This document shows positions 18,605-28,640 of a stretch of 36,263 nucleotides of DNA, one piece after another; position 1 is the first letter of the stretch, and each line of letters opens with the position of its first letter. Under the pieces are notes generated by a model. That model saw only the letters and a program-made list of their open reading frames with translations, searched no databases and was not told where the DNA came from. Made by a program: the position numbers and the translations under genes. Source of the stretch: Neolentinus lepideus HHB14362 ss-1. Taxonomy: Eukaryota > Basidiomycota > Agaricomycetes > Gloeophyllales > Gloeophyllaceae. The stretch covers positions 1-36,263 of the forward strand of contig KV425647.1 in the NCBI GenBank assembly GCA_001632425.1. The letters run 5' to 3'.

Positions 18605-19840
18605 ATGTACATTATGACGTCATCCTACCACAGCAGCTGTCGCTGGACGTCGAACCATGCCATGGTGAACATTACTCTAGTGCTCTCCACGCCACTCGTC
18701 CTGGGACATGCCCACCGTGCCCACCCAGTCATCCAGTACCGTGGTAGCGTGCCCGACCTATGAGGCGTACAAACTCAGAGCGTGGCACCTCTGGTTTCAA
18801 CACCGAACATCGCACGGCCAGCTCTCGTCGATTATACCTCCACATGTGCTAGAGGGACAGCACTCTACAGCTGCGGCGGTCAAGCGGGCACAGGTTCCTG
18901 TACGGTGGGGGCGTACGGCTTAAATGCTGCCTCAGAGTGAGAGATAGATATTCGTGATCACTTGGAGGAGACGCCGCCACGGGGAGGCAGCGACGATTGG
19001 GACCGAGCCTGATTAACCTCCTATGCCAAAGTATAGGCTCTGATTTAGCCTTATGTCTCGAAAAAAGGGATCTTCCATGTCTCGAAAAACATCCTCGCCA
19101 TCTCCATGTCCTCGTGTCAAATATTCAGAGAAGCTACACCTTATATCGAGAAGAGTAGCTGGGATTATAAAAATGAGAACGCTGCGACTACAAAATTCAT
19201 TTTACGAATTGAACATGTAGCTCAATTGTTCGATTTCGGTATGTTCACCTGCTGCATCGCTCCTTTGACCTCGATACTGCAGTCTGCAACGAATCACTGC
19301 GCTCTGCATGCTAGTCTCGAACGTATCGCACAACATTGTTGTTTTCCCCGATGAGAACAAGTTCCTCGACCCGCTCCCGGTGCGAACATTACTAGTCACC
19401 GTTCTGGCCCCCTCACTAGTCACCGTTCTGGCCATGTCACTAGTCACCGTTCTGACACCTCACCGAACGCAAAGCGGGTGTGCTTCGACACTTCAAATTG
19501 CGTCTGCACCGTGATTTATCACTCTTATATATACTTTTTGCGCTCGTATACTTTGACACCGAGCCTGCTTGAACGAGCTTAAGTGAGCAGTCCCTTTTTT
19601 GACGCACTTGCCAACCACACGATTGATTCAGCAACTTTTGCGACCCTGCGCTATCCTCGCAAACACCATAAAAGAAGATTTTCCAATTTATACACTATTC
19701 ACTACTGCTGGTAGGTCCATTGCTACTATAGGACTTGATACACCGGTGATTGTATCGCTCGCCATATCACCTTCCCGCTAATTTGCATGAAGACCTCCGT
19801 GTATTCAATGGGCTCGTCGTGCTCAAATTCCTTGAGTGGT
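18605..19840. other. No supported gene; holds a 24-bp tandem repeat
   Basis: Several frames of 60-82 codons occur on both strands, but none has a recognisable domain, signal peptide or paralogue. The only structure seen is the tandem repeat at 19391-19462. This is one of the few parts of the window not obviously duplicated elsewhere in it. Confidence 0.4.
19391..19462. repeat. Three tandem copies of a 24-bp unit
   Basis: Units start at 19391, 19415 and 19439 and begin actagtcaccgttctg. Units 1 and 2 are nearly identical and unit 3 diverges after ttctg. The unit length is a multiple of three, and the minus strand reads ARTVTS repeated, inside an 81-codon frame. There is no sign that it is translated. 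Confidence 0.85.
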
Positions 19841-19854
19841 GAACTAGAATTGTA

Positions 19855-20290
19855 CATCATTCATTGAACAAGCGGCATTTCTCGCGCTCATGTTTTCCAA
19901 GAGCGGATATATGCTCATAACAGTCTCAACCAATACGATTTAGACCGGAGGGATCGTATGTAGACACCGGTGTTCATGCCAATCTAGTCTTGGCTGCTAT
20001 GAAAGGTGAGCGAGAGGAATGTCAGATACGGGAGTGGAGTTTTTGAGACGCAGTAAGTGATTCCTCTGGCACGTTCTAGAGATGGACCGCATACCTCCTT
20101 GGTAAATTTTCGTTCGGAATTGAAGCTCTGTCGACCGTGGCGTATTGATCCATTACATATATAAAAGCAAAGTTTCTCGAAGGCGAAGGCATTAATATTT
20201 AACGACAAGAGGTGCAGGAACTAGTGACAGTCCGCAACAAAACCATTACCAATCCCGAGCGTCATCATTCAAAACTATACGCTTCACCTC
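19855..20290. repeat. Partial block I copy d, 3' part of block Q
   Basis: This aligns with 15270-15700: attgaacaagcggcat against attgaacgagcggcac, gaccggagggatcgtatgta, ctgctatgaaaggtgag, cacgttctagagatgga and tacctccttggt. No NIS1-like gene precedes it, so the block is truncated on its left side. Confidence 0.6.
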
Positions 20291-20296
20291 CAGTAA

Positions 20297-20500
20297 TCGC
20301 AGACTTTAATAATCCATGTTCTTTTCATCGTCCTCCGTGTCAGCAAGGTATCCGGCTCCTCCATCGTCCCATAATTCGATCGAGTCTTCCAGTCCTCATC
20401 CCAATCCTCATAGAAGATGTCTGTGCACTCACCGTACTGTGAGTCTTCAGGCTGTTGGTGCATTTTCCCCAGGCTGATAAGGCTTTCTATATAGTCTTCG
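20297..20500 (-). pseudogene. F-box-family C-terminal relic
   Basis: The run from aatcgcagacttt through ttttcatcgtcctccgtgtcagcaaggtatccggctcctccatcgtccc to ataattcgat aligns with the terminal codons of the F-box genes. After that the copy is shortened by deletions, with further matches at gatgtctgtgcactca, ccgtactgtgagtctt and ctgataaggctt. It retains the GAGYL-type codons of the tail but no open frame. Confidence 0.65.
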
Positions 20501-20539
20501 CATCGTCGACCCTTCTTCCCATGTCAAAACCCCCACATG

Positions 20540-20608
20540 GACGCCCACTCCGCCGTCGAATTGTCCTTATCACCGACACGAGCAAGCCGCCGACGGAGTG
20601 GGTGTCAC
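20540..20608. repeat. Inverted pair of the CCCACTCCG element
   Basis: gacgcccactccgccg at 20540-20555 and the reverse complement gacacccactccgtcgg (plus strand ccgacggagtgggtgtc at 20590-20606) match at 15 of 17 positions and could form a hairpin with a loop of about 35 bases. The same element is in direct orientation at 15823-15921. Confidence 0.65.
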
Positions 20609-20713
20609 CTTGAGGCTCGGCTGAGACGCTGACAGCTGTTTTCTCGGTGCTTGAGACACTGATGGCAGTGCTGAGCTCCGAGGCCTTTGCAGCTGCAGGT
20701 GGTTGCGGTGTTC

Positions 20714-21476
20714 TTAGCTCGTACGCGTGCGGAGGCTTTGCGACCTCGATTGATCCACCACTTTCATCGTTTCGGGCTCAGGAGGGGATTCGCTCTTCCG
20801 AGAATTGAGTGCTGTACTCGCGAAGACAGCTAGGAAGGTATTGCAGGCTTCTGATTCAGGCTTAGGGGGTGCAGAAGGCTCTTCACATATGATATAAACT
20901 GGTTTGTTGTCATCAGACTTGGAGGCCATAAGATCCCCAGAATCACTGAAGATGAGTAGTGAGGATGGAGCATACCTTGGTACTGTTTCTCAGCTTGCTC
21001 TTCTGTTTCATAGAGGACTTTTCCTTCCTTTTCCCCACTAACAGTAACCATTAGACACTTTTGATGCAGGCCTATGCTGCTTCTTGAGTGTGAGCCTGGG
21101 TCACTCACGTAGCCGGGCGACTGGGTGCACTATTATTTTCTCGTCGTTGTGAGCTGTATCCCCGTCGAGCTTGCATTTCCGGGTGTGGTATCACGCAGGT
21201 CCTTCAATTGCGGCATAACGAGGCTTCTGGGACCTTAAAGTGCATGGTGTTGACATTGCTGCGTATTCATCACCAAAAAGAGACTTACAACATAGTGGTA
21301 GTGGATTGGATTTTATTTGTGATGGCGCGTAATGGGGACAGTTGTGGCGGACGCAAGGATCCAGCGTGTTTGACGAGGTTACGGTGTGGTTGGTCCCACG
21401 CCATCATCTGTGCAGGAGCAGTCTCTGGCGATATGAAGGACGACAGGTCGAAGGCAGATGAAATGCGAGATATCAT
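20714..21476 (-). pseudogene. Unrecognised family X, copy 2
   Basis: The first exon is 21289-21476. Its ATG lies 23 nt after the TATA box, and it runs 62 codons (beginning MISRISSAFDLSSFISPE, ending KIQSTTTM) plus two bases to a GTAAGT donor at 21288. A TACGCAG acceptor follows about 40 nt on. Downstream, recognisable coding pieces are HTRKCKLDGDTAHND, SDPGSHSRSSIGLHQK with ETEEQAEKQYQ, and an end piece EEPSAPPKPESEACNTF through SESPPEPETMKV to a stop at 20714. A TGA (CGTGAGTGA region near 21105) and frame changes between pieces argue for a pseudogene, though additional introns could explain part of this. The family is unknown. Confidence 0.5.
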
Positions 21477-21498
21477 GGCCACTCGTAGGAACAAGGCT

Positions 21499-21510
21499 CT
21501 ATATATACTA
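21499..21510 (-). promoter_or_regulatory. TATA box of family X, copy 2
   Basis: The plus strand ctatatatacta reads TAGTATATATAG on the minus strand, 23 nt before the ATG at 21476. The sequence around it is conserved in all three X copies. Confidence 0.65.
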
Positions 21511-21559
21511 TTCAGGTGCAAATCAACGAGTGAAAGACGGTAACAGTGCGGTGAAAGAT

Positions 21560-22100
21560 AGCGGGATACCTCCATTGTCGAGATTATGCGATGAATGACA
21601 ACGCGAATAAGAAGTGAATGGAACGAAGGGGGACAATGAAACAAACGGGTAGACGCGAAAGACTTTGACATATGAATCGATACCGTGGCGGTACGTACGT
21701 CCTTTGCAAGACTCAGACTGCCGGTGCTCATCGACATCCGTTGGTATTAACTCTGAGAGTTTACGAGCACATCGAGGACTCATCACCCAGCCGCCCAGCA
21801 CTACCGCACGAACTTTGATTACAGCTCAAAGGGGACGGCGACATCTTTCAGAGATCTGATGATACGCTTGACTTGACAATGGATGGAGATTCATTTACGC
21901 AGAGCACAACAACATAAGTATCGTCAATCAAAGAAACAAAAATAGATCTATCACGCAGCTCTCACCTCCCTTTTTCCTCCTTTCTCTAAACACGTTGTCT
22001 GCCTCCCACCCCCAGACCTAATCTCGAAATTCGCTGACATCCCCTCCATCCCCCCACCTCTCCCTCACCTTATCCTCTTGCCATTCAGAAAAGCGTAATG
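21560..22100. repeat. Conserved upstream flank of family X, copy 2
   Basis: This aligns with 17000-17560 and 27500-28030. It includes the shared gattatgcgatgaatgacaacgcgaataagaag, a pyrimidine-rich stretch near 21960-22080, and agagatctgatgatacgctt. No coding frame is conserved among the three copies, which fits a promoter region. Confidence 0.55.
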
Positions 22101-22104
22101 GCTG

Positions 22105-22300
22105 CGCACCTAAACATCCAAAACACTGTGTTTATGTCAGTGTCCGTCCTGTTGTTCGGCACTCAGCGCCCAACACCAGCTCGGATACGGTTCCAATTCG
22201 GGGCGACGTCAAGAATTACTGATAAAGCCGACTGGAATGTTTCAGCGGTCTTCGCCCCAAGATGTGATAATGTTCACAGATGACCTCGCGGAGAAAATAC
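22105..22300. repeat. Dispersed repeat, second copy
   Basis: Same segment as 5463-5680 and 34695-34830, sharing gcgcacctaaacat, gtccgtcctgt, agctcggatacgg, ggggcgacgtcaagaa and gtcttcgcccc. No protein family is recognised. Confidence 0.6.
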
Positions 22301-22589
22301 GACTCGAAGACAAGACAGAGAATGCAGATATCGACGAATGCTGGTCTAGAGGTTGATAGGAGGACGGCGAAATCCGAAAATCCTTATACCGGCCCAGGGC
22401 CACATGCACGCGCCAAAACTCGACACGCGGGCTGTTCTATCCTGCTCAACGTCTTCTGTCCCAGTGCAGGCGGTGGGGTACGAATCCTGCCTGCATCGGT
22501 ACGAGTAAAGAATAGGCAGACAGAATCGTCGGGCTGCTGAAGCTCCATCAGTCGTGCGAGAGGTTATATAGCAGTGATACCTACCACTC

Positions 22590-23145
22590 GCGGGTGCCTC
22601 GATATATCGCGCAGATTGAGGACGGGTTCACACGAGAAGGCGTGGATTCAGTCTATCCCTCACCTTCTCCCAGCTTCCTCTCACTCTAGAAGCGCGCCAA
22701 ATCTCTATTCTCCCCAGAACAATTTGCGTGCGGCGAGTCACGACTCCGCTAGCGAATCTGAAGCGGGGGGGATTTGTTGTCCTCGCCGGGCACGAGGTCG
22801 GTAGGCGCTTGGTGGACGGGATGGTTGCGGTCGATAGTTGGGCTGAGACCTAGCGAGAGTGGGGTAGGAACGATCAGGATGGGGAACGTGGAGAAATTGG
22901 GACGTGGCGGGCTGAGACGGCTGTTTTGGAACTAGGTCGTGCTCTGTCTTCCTGGGATACGAGGGACGTCCAGGAGGTTATATTATGCCTGATGTCGACT
23001 TGAACCACGGACGCAGTAGGACTCACAACTTGCCGTCCGGAGTGCGTCGACATCACTGAGAGGGAACTTGTGCAGATCGTGGACGACGAGGTCGTCGGCT
23101 ATCTTGCTGACAAGGAGGAAGACGACTGGGACGAGGATTCGTGAA
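22590..23145 (+). pseudogene. Orphan F-box-family tails, block III copy 2
   Basis: At 22590-22650 the plus strand carries cctcgatatatcgcgcagattgaggacggg, as in the tails near 5895 and 34850. At 22990-23145 a second tail reads PDVDLNHGRS, then an out-of-frame stretch, then ELVQIVDDEVVGYLADKEED and DWDEDS before TGA at 23143-23145. The VVGYLADKEED piece is the family's terminal motif. No F-box or LRR body is present. Confidence 0.55.
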
Positions 23146-23391
23146 TCACTGCGAGGCTAGACGCATATGGACGTGCCCGGCGCTTCTTGCCCATATTGAC
23201 TAGACTATTCTGCACCTACCCATGACTAACGGCTGGGGGCACTCGATTTCCGCGTCCTCGCCTGTATTCATAGCAAGACTTGACAAGCCACGAGTGGTCG
23301 CGTCGAGCTGACGACTTACATTACCGGAGCGCGTCGATATCTTGAGTGTTTGTACGCCATTCGCGATATTATGGATAAGGAGAAAGGCTAG

Positions 23392-23518
23392 CCCGATGTA
23401 TCGGCAGATCGAGGATGGGTTCACAACGGAAGGCGTGAATTGGGACGAGGGACGGGAAAGACGAGGATGATCTTGGAGAAAATGCATACGTGTACGGTGG
23501 AGGCTCCTAATGGCTGGT
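23392..23518 (+). pseudogene. Orphan F-box-family tail
   Basis: The frame reads YRQIEDGFTTEGVNWDEG, then shifts by one base within ggacgggaaagacgagg, and ends DEDDLGENAYVYGGGS with TAA. The first half matches the region before the acidic tail in the intact F-box genes, and the second half matches the tail near 34915-34960 (DDPE, stop, NAYVYSG). Confidence 0.6.
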
Positions 23519-23559
23519 GGATGAATCGGTAAATTAGACTATTAGAACGTACGAAGTGC

Positions 23560-24960
23560 TCTGAGGTGTCATTGCGGTGTCGTCGCAATTCTAAGACTTC
23601 AGCTGAATATGTATATCTCTGCGGCCGTCCTTCGAAGGTTGATTTAGCGTCTCGAATGATTTTAGTTGCCCACCCAGTACAGTCCTGCTCAGCAATGCAT
23701 ACTACCATACCTGTTGACCATCACGGAACATACCCGCGAACCATGCACCTCACTGACCTCGCACGAACCTTGGCACTACAGGAATGTGCTGACAGTATGA
23801 TGATCCGATGAGTAACCACATCGCGAGCGAGAGAGAAGGTGCCAAATGAGAGGGAACAATAGTACTCACCCGGTTAGGTCAAATTGCAGTGTCCTCCCCA
23901 CAAAGCGCTCGCAGACCGTCGCAGCGCCCACATGCACAGTACTCCAAACATATGAACCATTGGTGGACCATGAGCAATTCGAGGTCAGTACGTCGAGCCT
24001 GTTGAGGATTATCAAGAAGGAACACCTCGTTTTCCAGCCACTCGAAAAGTCGGTAATACATCCGAGGTGCCATCTGCTAAGCCCAACGTGGACATGCGCA
24101 CCGTAGACCTCCAGCCATCCATCAGAGCTCCTGCTTACCGAACTGGAAGCATACAGTGTGGAGGTGCACATTGTGGCGGGAAGATGCAGACCCGTGTAGA
24201 TTGTACTAGCAGTGGTAAGTTGGGCGAGCATTTGGTGTGGGATCAGCGCGATGGCTGACGATAAGCACAAACTTGAACCGCAAGCAGCGGCAGGTACATC
24301 CAGCGCCTCCGGAAGGCCGAACGCCGAATTGGTAGCAACTAACACTAACAGAGACATGGCAAGAGCTACGCAAAAGAACTCACTGTGACGTGCAAAGCAC
24401 GCAACGTTTCGCCAATTCCGCATCTCCAACGATCGACGCCAACAGTTTTCATGGATAGAAGACATAATAGTGATCCCACGGAGGGCTGTTGCAGGGTTGC
24501 GATAACCTTTACAATGCGACCTGTACTGGCCCAGGGGTAGATAGCTATCGGAAGCCCATACTGTCGAGAAAACTGGCAGAAGAAGGACTGAGAGTATGCG
24601 ACCAGTCCAACGAGGCGTCCACGCCAGTGGTGAACGAGAACAGCTCTTGCAGCTGGGGCCCGGACGGCAGAGACGGGATGTTACCGAGGGCGTCCATGAC
24701 AGCGGGCGTCGCGGAGGCGTTGTTAACGACCCAGTGGGCAAAGAAACCGGAAACGCCGGGGTCGTACTGGGCGCCTGAGCCAGTATTTGAAGAGGAAGAC
24801 GAGAGCGTGAATGGGTTGTAGCCTTGTAGGGTAGCAAGGAATAGCCGCATTGAGCCAAATAGAGACAAAGAAACACTGTGATTGGCTCGAAGTGAAGCGG
24901 ACTTGCACCTGCTCTCTCAAGCTCAACCTGTATTTCATGACATTGCTCAGAATGCACATC
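23560..24960 (-). pseudogene. Unrecognised family Y, copy 2, most complete
   Basis: Reading from 24960 down, a frame begins MSLFGSMRLFLATLQGYNPF and continues VSGFFAHWVVNNASATPAVMD and FSFTTGVDASLDW. The next conserved region (about 24480-24420) is followed by an intron-like gap ending at 24305. Then come LTTASTIYTGLHLP, WLENEVFLLDNPQQARRTDL (another frame), and a strong donor GTGAGT at 23869 with an acceptor TGTAG at 23776 (94 nt). The last piece, EQDCTGWATKI, runs through SAEVLELRRHRNDTSEHF near 23560. Pieces are conserved with copies 1 and 3 but lie in different frames with intervening stops. The family was not recognised. A long unbroken frame of 363 codons on this strand crosses the conserved splice sites and is not the coding frame. 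Confidence 0.45.
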
Positions 24961-25029
24961 TAGCAGGGAAAGAGAAAAAAATGGACCATTCCAACATTAT
25001 TCAATATGGCCGTAGCGAGAAAAGTAGAG

Positions 25030-25797
25030 GCAAGCTAGTACGTTGATGCCTTTCCATCCTCTTCCCCTGTTCTCATCTTCTTCTCCTGGCCTCGTTCTGT
25101 CACTTCCTCCAATGTATAGACTGACGACTCTCCCATCGTTCTAAATCACCTGAACATCAAAGCAGGCGAGAAACTTCACTACTCACCTCTTCCTCAAGCG
25201 TCTCAGGCCATTGATGCTCCGATTCCGCCAGTGTTATTAAATCAGCCATCTCCGACGCCGTGATATCCGATCCAGAGCTGAGACTGTATTACTCATAAAC
25301 ACACCCTAGACTCCTTCGCCTGGTGCACTTCCTGACCGTATGTTTTGGCTTCGCCGACAGTATTTGGGGAAGACCAGGCGTACGGGCTGGAAGCGTTCCC
25401 AGTTGCTGCGTCAAATACAACTTTACGGTCCTGCAAGAGATCTCGACCGCTCACGGTGTGCCCTGATCCCCGTCTACTCCGCCCTATCATACAAACGAAC
25501 ACCCTTCTTACGTCTCATCGATCACTACACGTCTGCTACACGCGGGCCATCTTGCCATCTAACGCCGAAGTCCTGTAGTCGGGGTTTGCGTCTGGAGAGA
25601 AACACTGGTGTAGCCCGGAGTCCAAGTGTTGCTGTGTTGGCTACACGTGGTCCCCAGGTCTCCCCTCGCCACTCGCGCGAAGAATGCACGTTTGTTTGGA
25701 TGTGGCTATCTTTCTCCACGGTACGGAGAGCCAGAAATGAGACGCTAAATATGAGCCTGCAACGTGCACCGTGTTGTGGCTTGTCTCTGCCAGACAC
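25030..25797 (-). pseudogene. Unrecognised family Z, copy 2
   Basis: Homologous to 7335-8100. Conserved minus-strand pieces are TLGLRATPVFLSRRKPRLQDFG (25590-25660), GRDLLQDRKVVFDAATGNASSP with SSPNTVGEA and YGQE (25340-25480), and LAESEHQWPETLEEE before a GTGAGT donor near 25188. Stops separate the pieces, so several introns or decay must be assumed. The plus-strand frame of 190 codons over the same region is not conserved in copy 1. The function is unknown. Confidence 0.4.
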
Positions 25798-25912
25798 TCC
25801 CTCGGCTTCATGCAGATGTGTGCGCGCCCATAGCCTTGAAATCGTGACGATCGCAGGCTCGTGCGATAGAGGCGGGAATGGCGAATGTATATCTAGCGCA
25901 GCGTTACCCTAG

Positions 25913-26285
25913 CCTATTGTAGAGTTATAGAACTGCAGTCGCAACTCGTGCGCGTGAGGGTCTATAAGCTTGAAGACGCCGTGGCGTGTAGGCGGACTGA
26001 TTTTATAGTTGTTTGCTGGAGATTCTCTTGACCTGTTGTAGGGAGCCATTGCGGCATAGTGTAATTGGGTCACCAGTCGCCACCTGGTGTAGTACGACGG
26101 CACTGTATACAGAGCAGGATTTATCTAATGATGCATTGTTGCACGGATTAAACAAGTCTAGAGATTGAGGGGCGAGGATTGGAAGATGACATAGAGAATG
26201 ACCGACAAGCAGACCAAATAACTATGTAAAGCCCATAATGCTATCCATCATTTGTTATATTCAATTATACCCGCGGTGTAGCCAG
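25913..26285. other. No supported gene
   Basis: I see no coding frame with recognisable features, no repeat shared with the rest of the window and no promoter-like signal. It separates family Z copy 2 from the acidic exon at 26286. Confidence 0.35.
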
Positions 26286-26474
26286 TTACCAGAAGTCCAC
26301 ATCCTCGTCCTCTGCCAAAATATCCTCAGGCTCCAATGCCCCAGGTTCAAACACATCTTTTTCTTCGTCATCAGTAGTAACAGATTCCGGGACATCTGTT
26401 CGCCGTATCTCCTTACTTGCTGCGTTAAGATGAATGACTGCCGGTGGACGCAAAATCAGTGTCCATGACTTCCA
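26286..26474 (-). other. Open acidic C-terminal exon, family unknown
   Basis: A minus-strand frame of 62 codons without ATG ends in TAA at 26286-26288. It begins with hydrophobic WTLILRPPAVIHL and passes into an acidic end, DVFEPGALEPEDILAEDED and VDFW. The composition and clean end look like a real last exon or gene 3' end. No acceptor site is convincing. A TGA bounds it upstream at 26475-26477. No paralogue is seen in the window. Confidence 0.4.
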
Positions 26475-26877
26475 TCAACAACGTCACATCCAACTCTGAT
26501 CACTACTTTACACCTCGAATATCGAACTGTCCTATGGGGATACCGTTGGCCTTCCGCGAGTTCAGCATGGAGGATAATCGGTTCGAGAATTCCGCGGGAT
26601 ACTTTTGTCATCATCAGAGACAAACTAGCAACCCTCGCCTGTCATTGGAACTCCTCGGGAGGCGTGTCCAGGGCAGGAGGGCGGTACTCGAAGGGTGAGC
26701 TGGAAGCGGAGGGGCTCTGGTTCTAGGTGTCGTCGCTCGCTTGGGCGTACTGCGCGAACAGCGCAGCCTCGGTTTGTAGGCGAAGGTAGTCTGGACGGCT
26801 GCTCAGCACGGCTCGTATCGTATGCGGCGGGTGAAGTGCTTACCTTGGGGCTTTATGACCCCGCTGTAGTATGGAGT

Positions 26878-27190
26878 TTACTGAACGGGGTACCCCTCGT
26901 ACTGGCCCACGTACGCCTGAAAGAGTCCGGTCAGCCGCAACGTCCACTCAATCACACAAGTCATGCTGACGTACATTGTTGACAGAGGCAGCCCCAGAGT
27001 AAGGATGCGACTGAGCAGAATGATACCCTAGACCTTGACAGCCTTGCACTTGCATGTACGGATGCGGCTGCGTATTCGTCGCCGGGTATCCCTCGTTGCT
27101 CATCATGTCGTTGACAGAGGCAGCCCCAGAGTACGGATACGCCAGACCGTCTTGACAACCTTGCAAGTAAGAATAGGGTTGCGCATACAT
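26878..27190 (-). CDS. Family X copy 3, Gln/Tyr/Pro-rich C-terminal exons
   Basis: The exon 26975-27190 (72 codons from ATG) is followed by an intron 26917-26974 (58 nt, donor GTACGT, acceptor TTTCAG, branch-like CTGAC) and a last exon 26878-26916 ending GQYEGYPVQ with TAA. The protein contains two related units, QPYSYLQGCQDGLAYPYSG and QPHPYMQVQGCQGLGYHS, each ending in YSGAASVN plus D or N. Tyr, Gln, Pro and Gly dominate, as in disordered activation-domain-like tails. The upstream GTAAGT donor of the family X first exon lies at about 27207, so the real start may be spliced. In copy 2 the acceptor ACGCAG matches ACGCAG inside this exon. Copies 1 and 2 lack the repeats. Whether this is a tail of family X or a separate fusion is open. 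Confidence 0.45.
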
Positions 27191-27207
27191 CACCGAAAAG
27201 AGACTTA

Positions 27208-27400
27208 CAACATAGTGGTAGTGGATTGGATTTTATTTGTGATGGCGCGTAATGGGGACGGATGTGGCGGATGCAAGGATCCAGCATGAAGTTACGGTGT
27301 GGTTGATTCCACGCCATCATATGTGCAGGAGCAGTCTCGGGCGATATGAAGGACGACAGGTCGAAGGCAGATGAAAAGCGAAATCCGATGGCCACTCGTA
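27208..27400 (-). pseudogene. Family X copy 3, damaged first exon
   Basis: The frame FSSAFDLSSFISPETAPAH with MMAWNQPHRN is kept from copy 2. The initiating ATG has become ATC (CCATCGG against CCATGAT), and a 7-base loss after PHRN shifts the frame before the GTAAGT donor. The TATA box upstream is intact. Confidence 0.55.
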
Positions 27401-27410
27401 AGGACAAGAC

Positions 27411-27422
27411 TATATATATACT
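27411..27422 (-). promoter_or_regulatory. TATA box of family X, copy 3
   Basis: The plus strand tatatatatact reads as a TATATATA element on the minus strand, in the same place as in copies 1 and 2. Confidence 0.55.
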
Positions 27423-28369
27423 ATTCAGGTGCAAAGCATCGGGTGAAAGACAACATGAGTCAGTGCGGTGAAAGATAGCGGGATACATCCATTGTCGAGA
27501 TTGTGCGATGAATGACAACGCGAATAAGAAGTGAATGGAATGAAGGAGGACAATGAGGCATACAGGTAGACGTGAAAGAGTTTCACATGCGATACCGTGA
27601 CGGCACGTACGTCCCTTGCAAGACTCAGACTACTGGATCGACAAGTTACATCAGTACGCGTTGATATTAGTTCTGAGAGTTTATCAGCGCATCGGACGTT
27701 TCCTCTCGAAACTCATCATATCACCCAGCCGCTCAGCACAATCGCATAAACTGTTATCACAGCTCAAATAGGTTTTGAGAAAAGGGACGGCAAATTTTTT
27801 CAGAGATCTGATTACACGCTCAAACTTACAATGACAATGACATGGGGGTGGAGATTCATTCACACAGAGAACAACATACAGGGATAGTCATTCGAATATC
27901 ACGAGCCTATCACCTCCATCTCCTTTCTCCAAACACGTTGCCTGCCACTCCCACTGTCTCGAGATTCACGGCATCCCCACTCCTCTCCCTCACCTTCTTC
28001 CAGCTTCCCCTCACCCTCAGAAGCGCGCCAGACCTCTATTAATATTATTCCCAAAAACATTTCCGTTCAATGCTAGCGAATCTGGGGCGAGAGGGATTTG
28101 TCGTCCTCGGCGATAGGTGTTTGTTGAGAGAGGTGCGTGGACGGGATGGCTGCGGTCGATAATAACGAGGGCATGGTTGGAGCAATCCGGATAGGGAAGA
28201 AGGTGAAACTGTGACACACCAACAAGCGGGCGAGATGAGATGGTAGACATCTTATTATGGGAGGCGCTGTGCAGACCGTGCGGAACATTGATATTTCGAG
28301 TTGTGCTTCGCGTTTGACCTCTGTCTTCATGGGATACGATGGACGTATTGTTTGGCATTCAGGAGGTCA

Positions 28370-28640
28370 GATGTCAACTTGGAGCACGGACGCGGTTCGG
28401 TGCTAAAGTCTTATTAGCCGTGCGAGGACTGGAAAGAATGATAAAACTTGCCGTTTGGGAGTGCTTCAATATGTGCGCAAAACGAGATCGATGATACGTT
28501 CATTAGAGAATGTGTGTTTTTGGACGGGGTGGGTGAATGGATGGATCGGGACAACGAAGGTGACGCGGATGAAATATTCGTGGAGGATGCGGGCGTCGGC
28601 TATCTTATTGACACGGAGGGAGACGGTTAGGATGATGGTT
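28370..28640 (+). pseudogene. Orphan F-box-family tail
   Basis: A weak upstream part (SDVNLEHGRGSVLKS, compare PDVYLEPGKGAFVQKLL at 33840-33890) is followed, after stops, by an open stretch from about 28488 to a TAG at 28628-28630. It reads EIDDTFIRECVFLDGV, GEWMDRDNEGDADEIF and EDAGVGYLIDTEGDG. The terminal motif matches WDDGGAGYLADTEED of the intact genes. There is no F-box or LRR part. Confidence 0.6.

Noticed and set aside
19391..19462. Regular repeats as a CRISPR array
   Set aside because: The units are contiguous without spacers and the genome is eukaryotic.
23866..24957. A 363-codon minus-strand ORF as an intact gene
   Set aside because: It reads through splice-site-like signals conserved with the copy at 35020-36263, and its frame does not match the conserved peptides in the other copies throughout. 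Length alone is not convincing.
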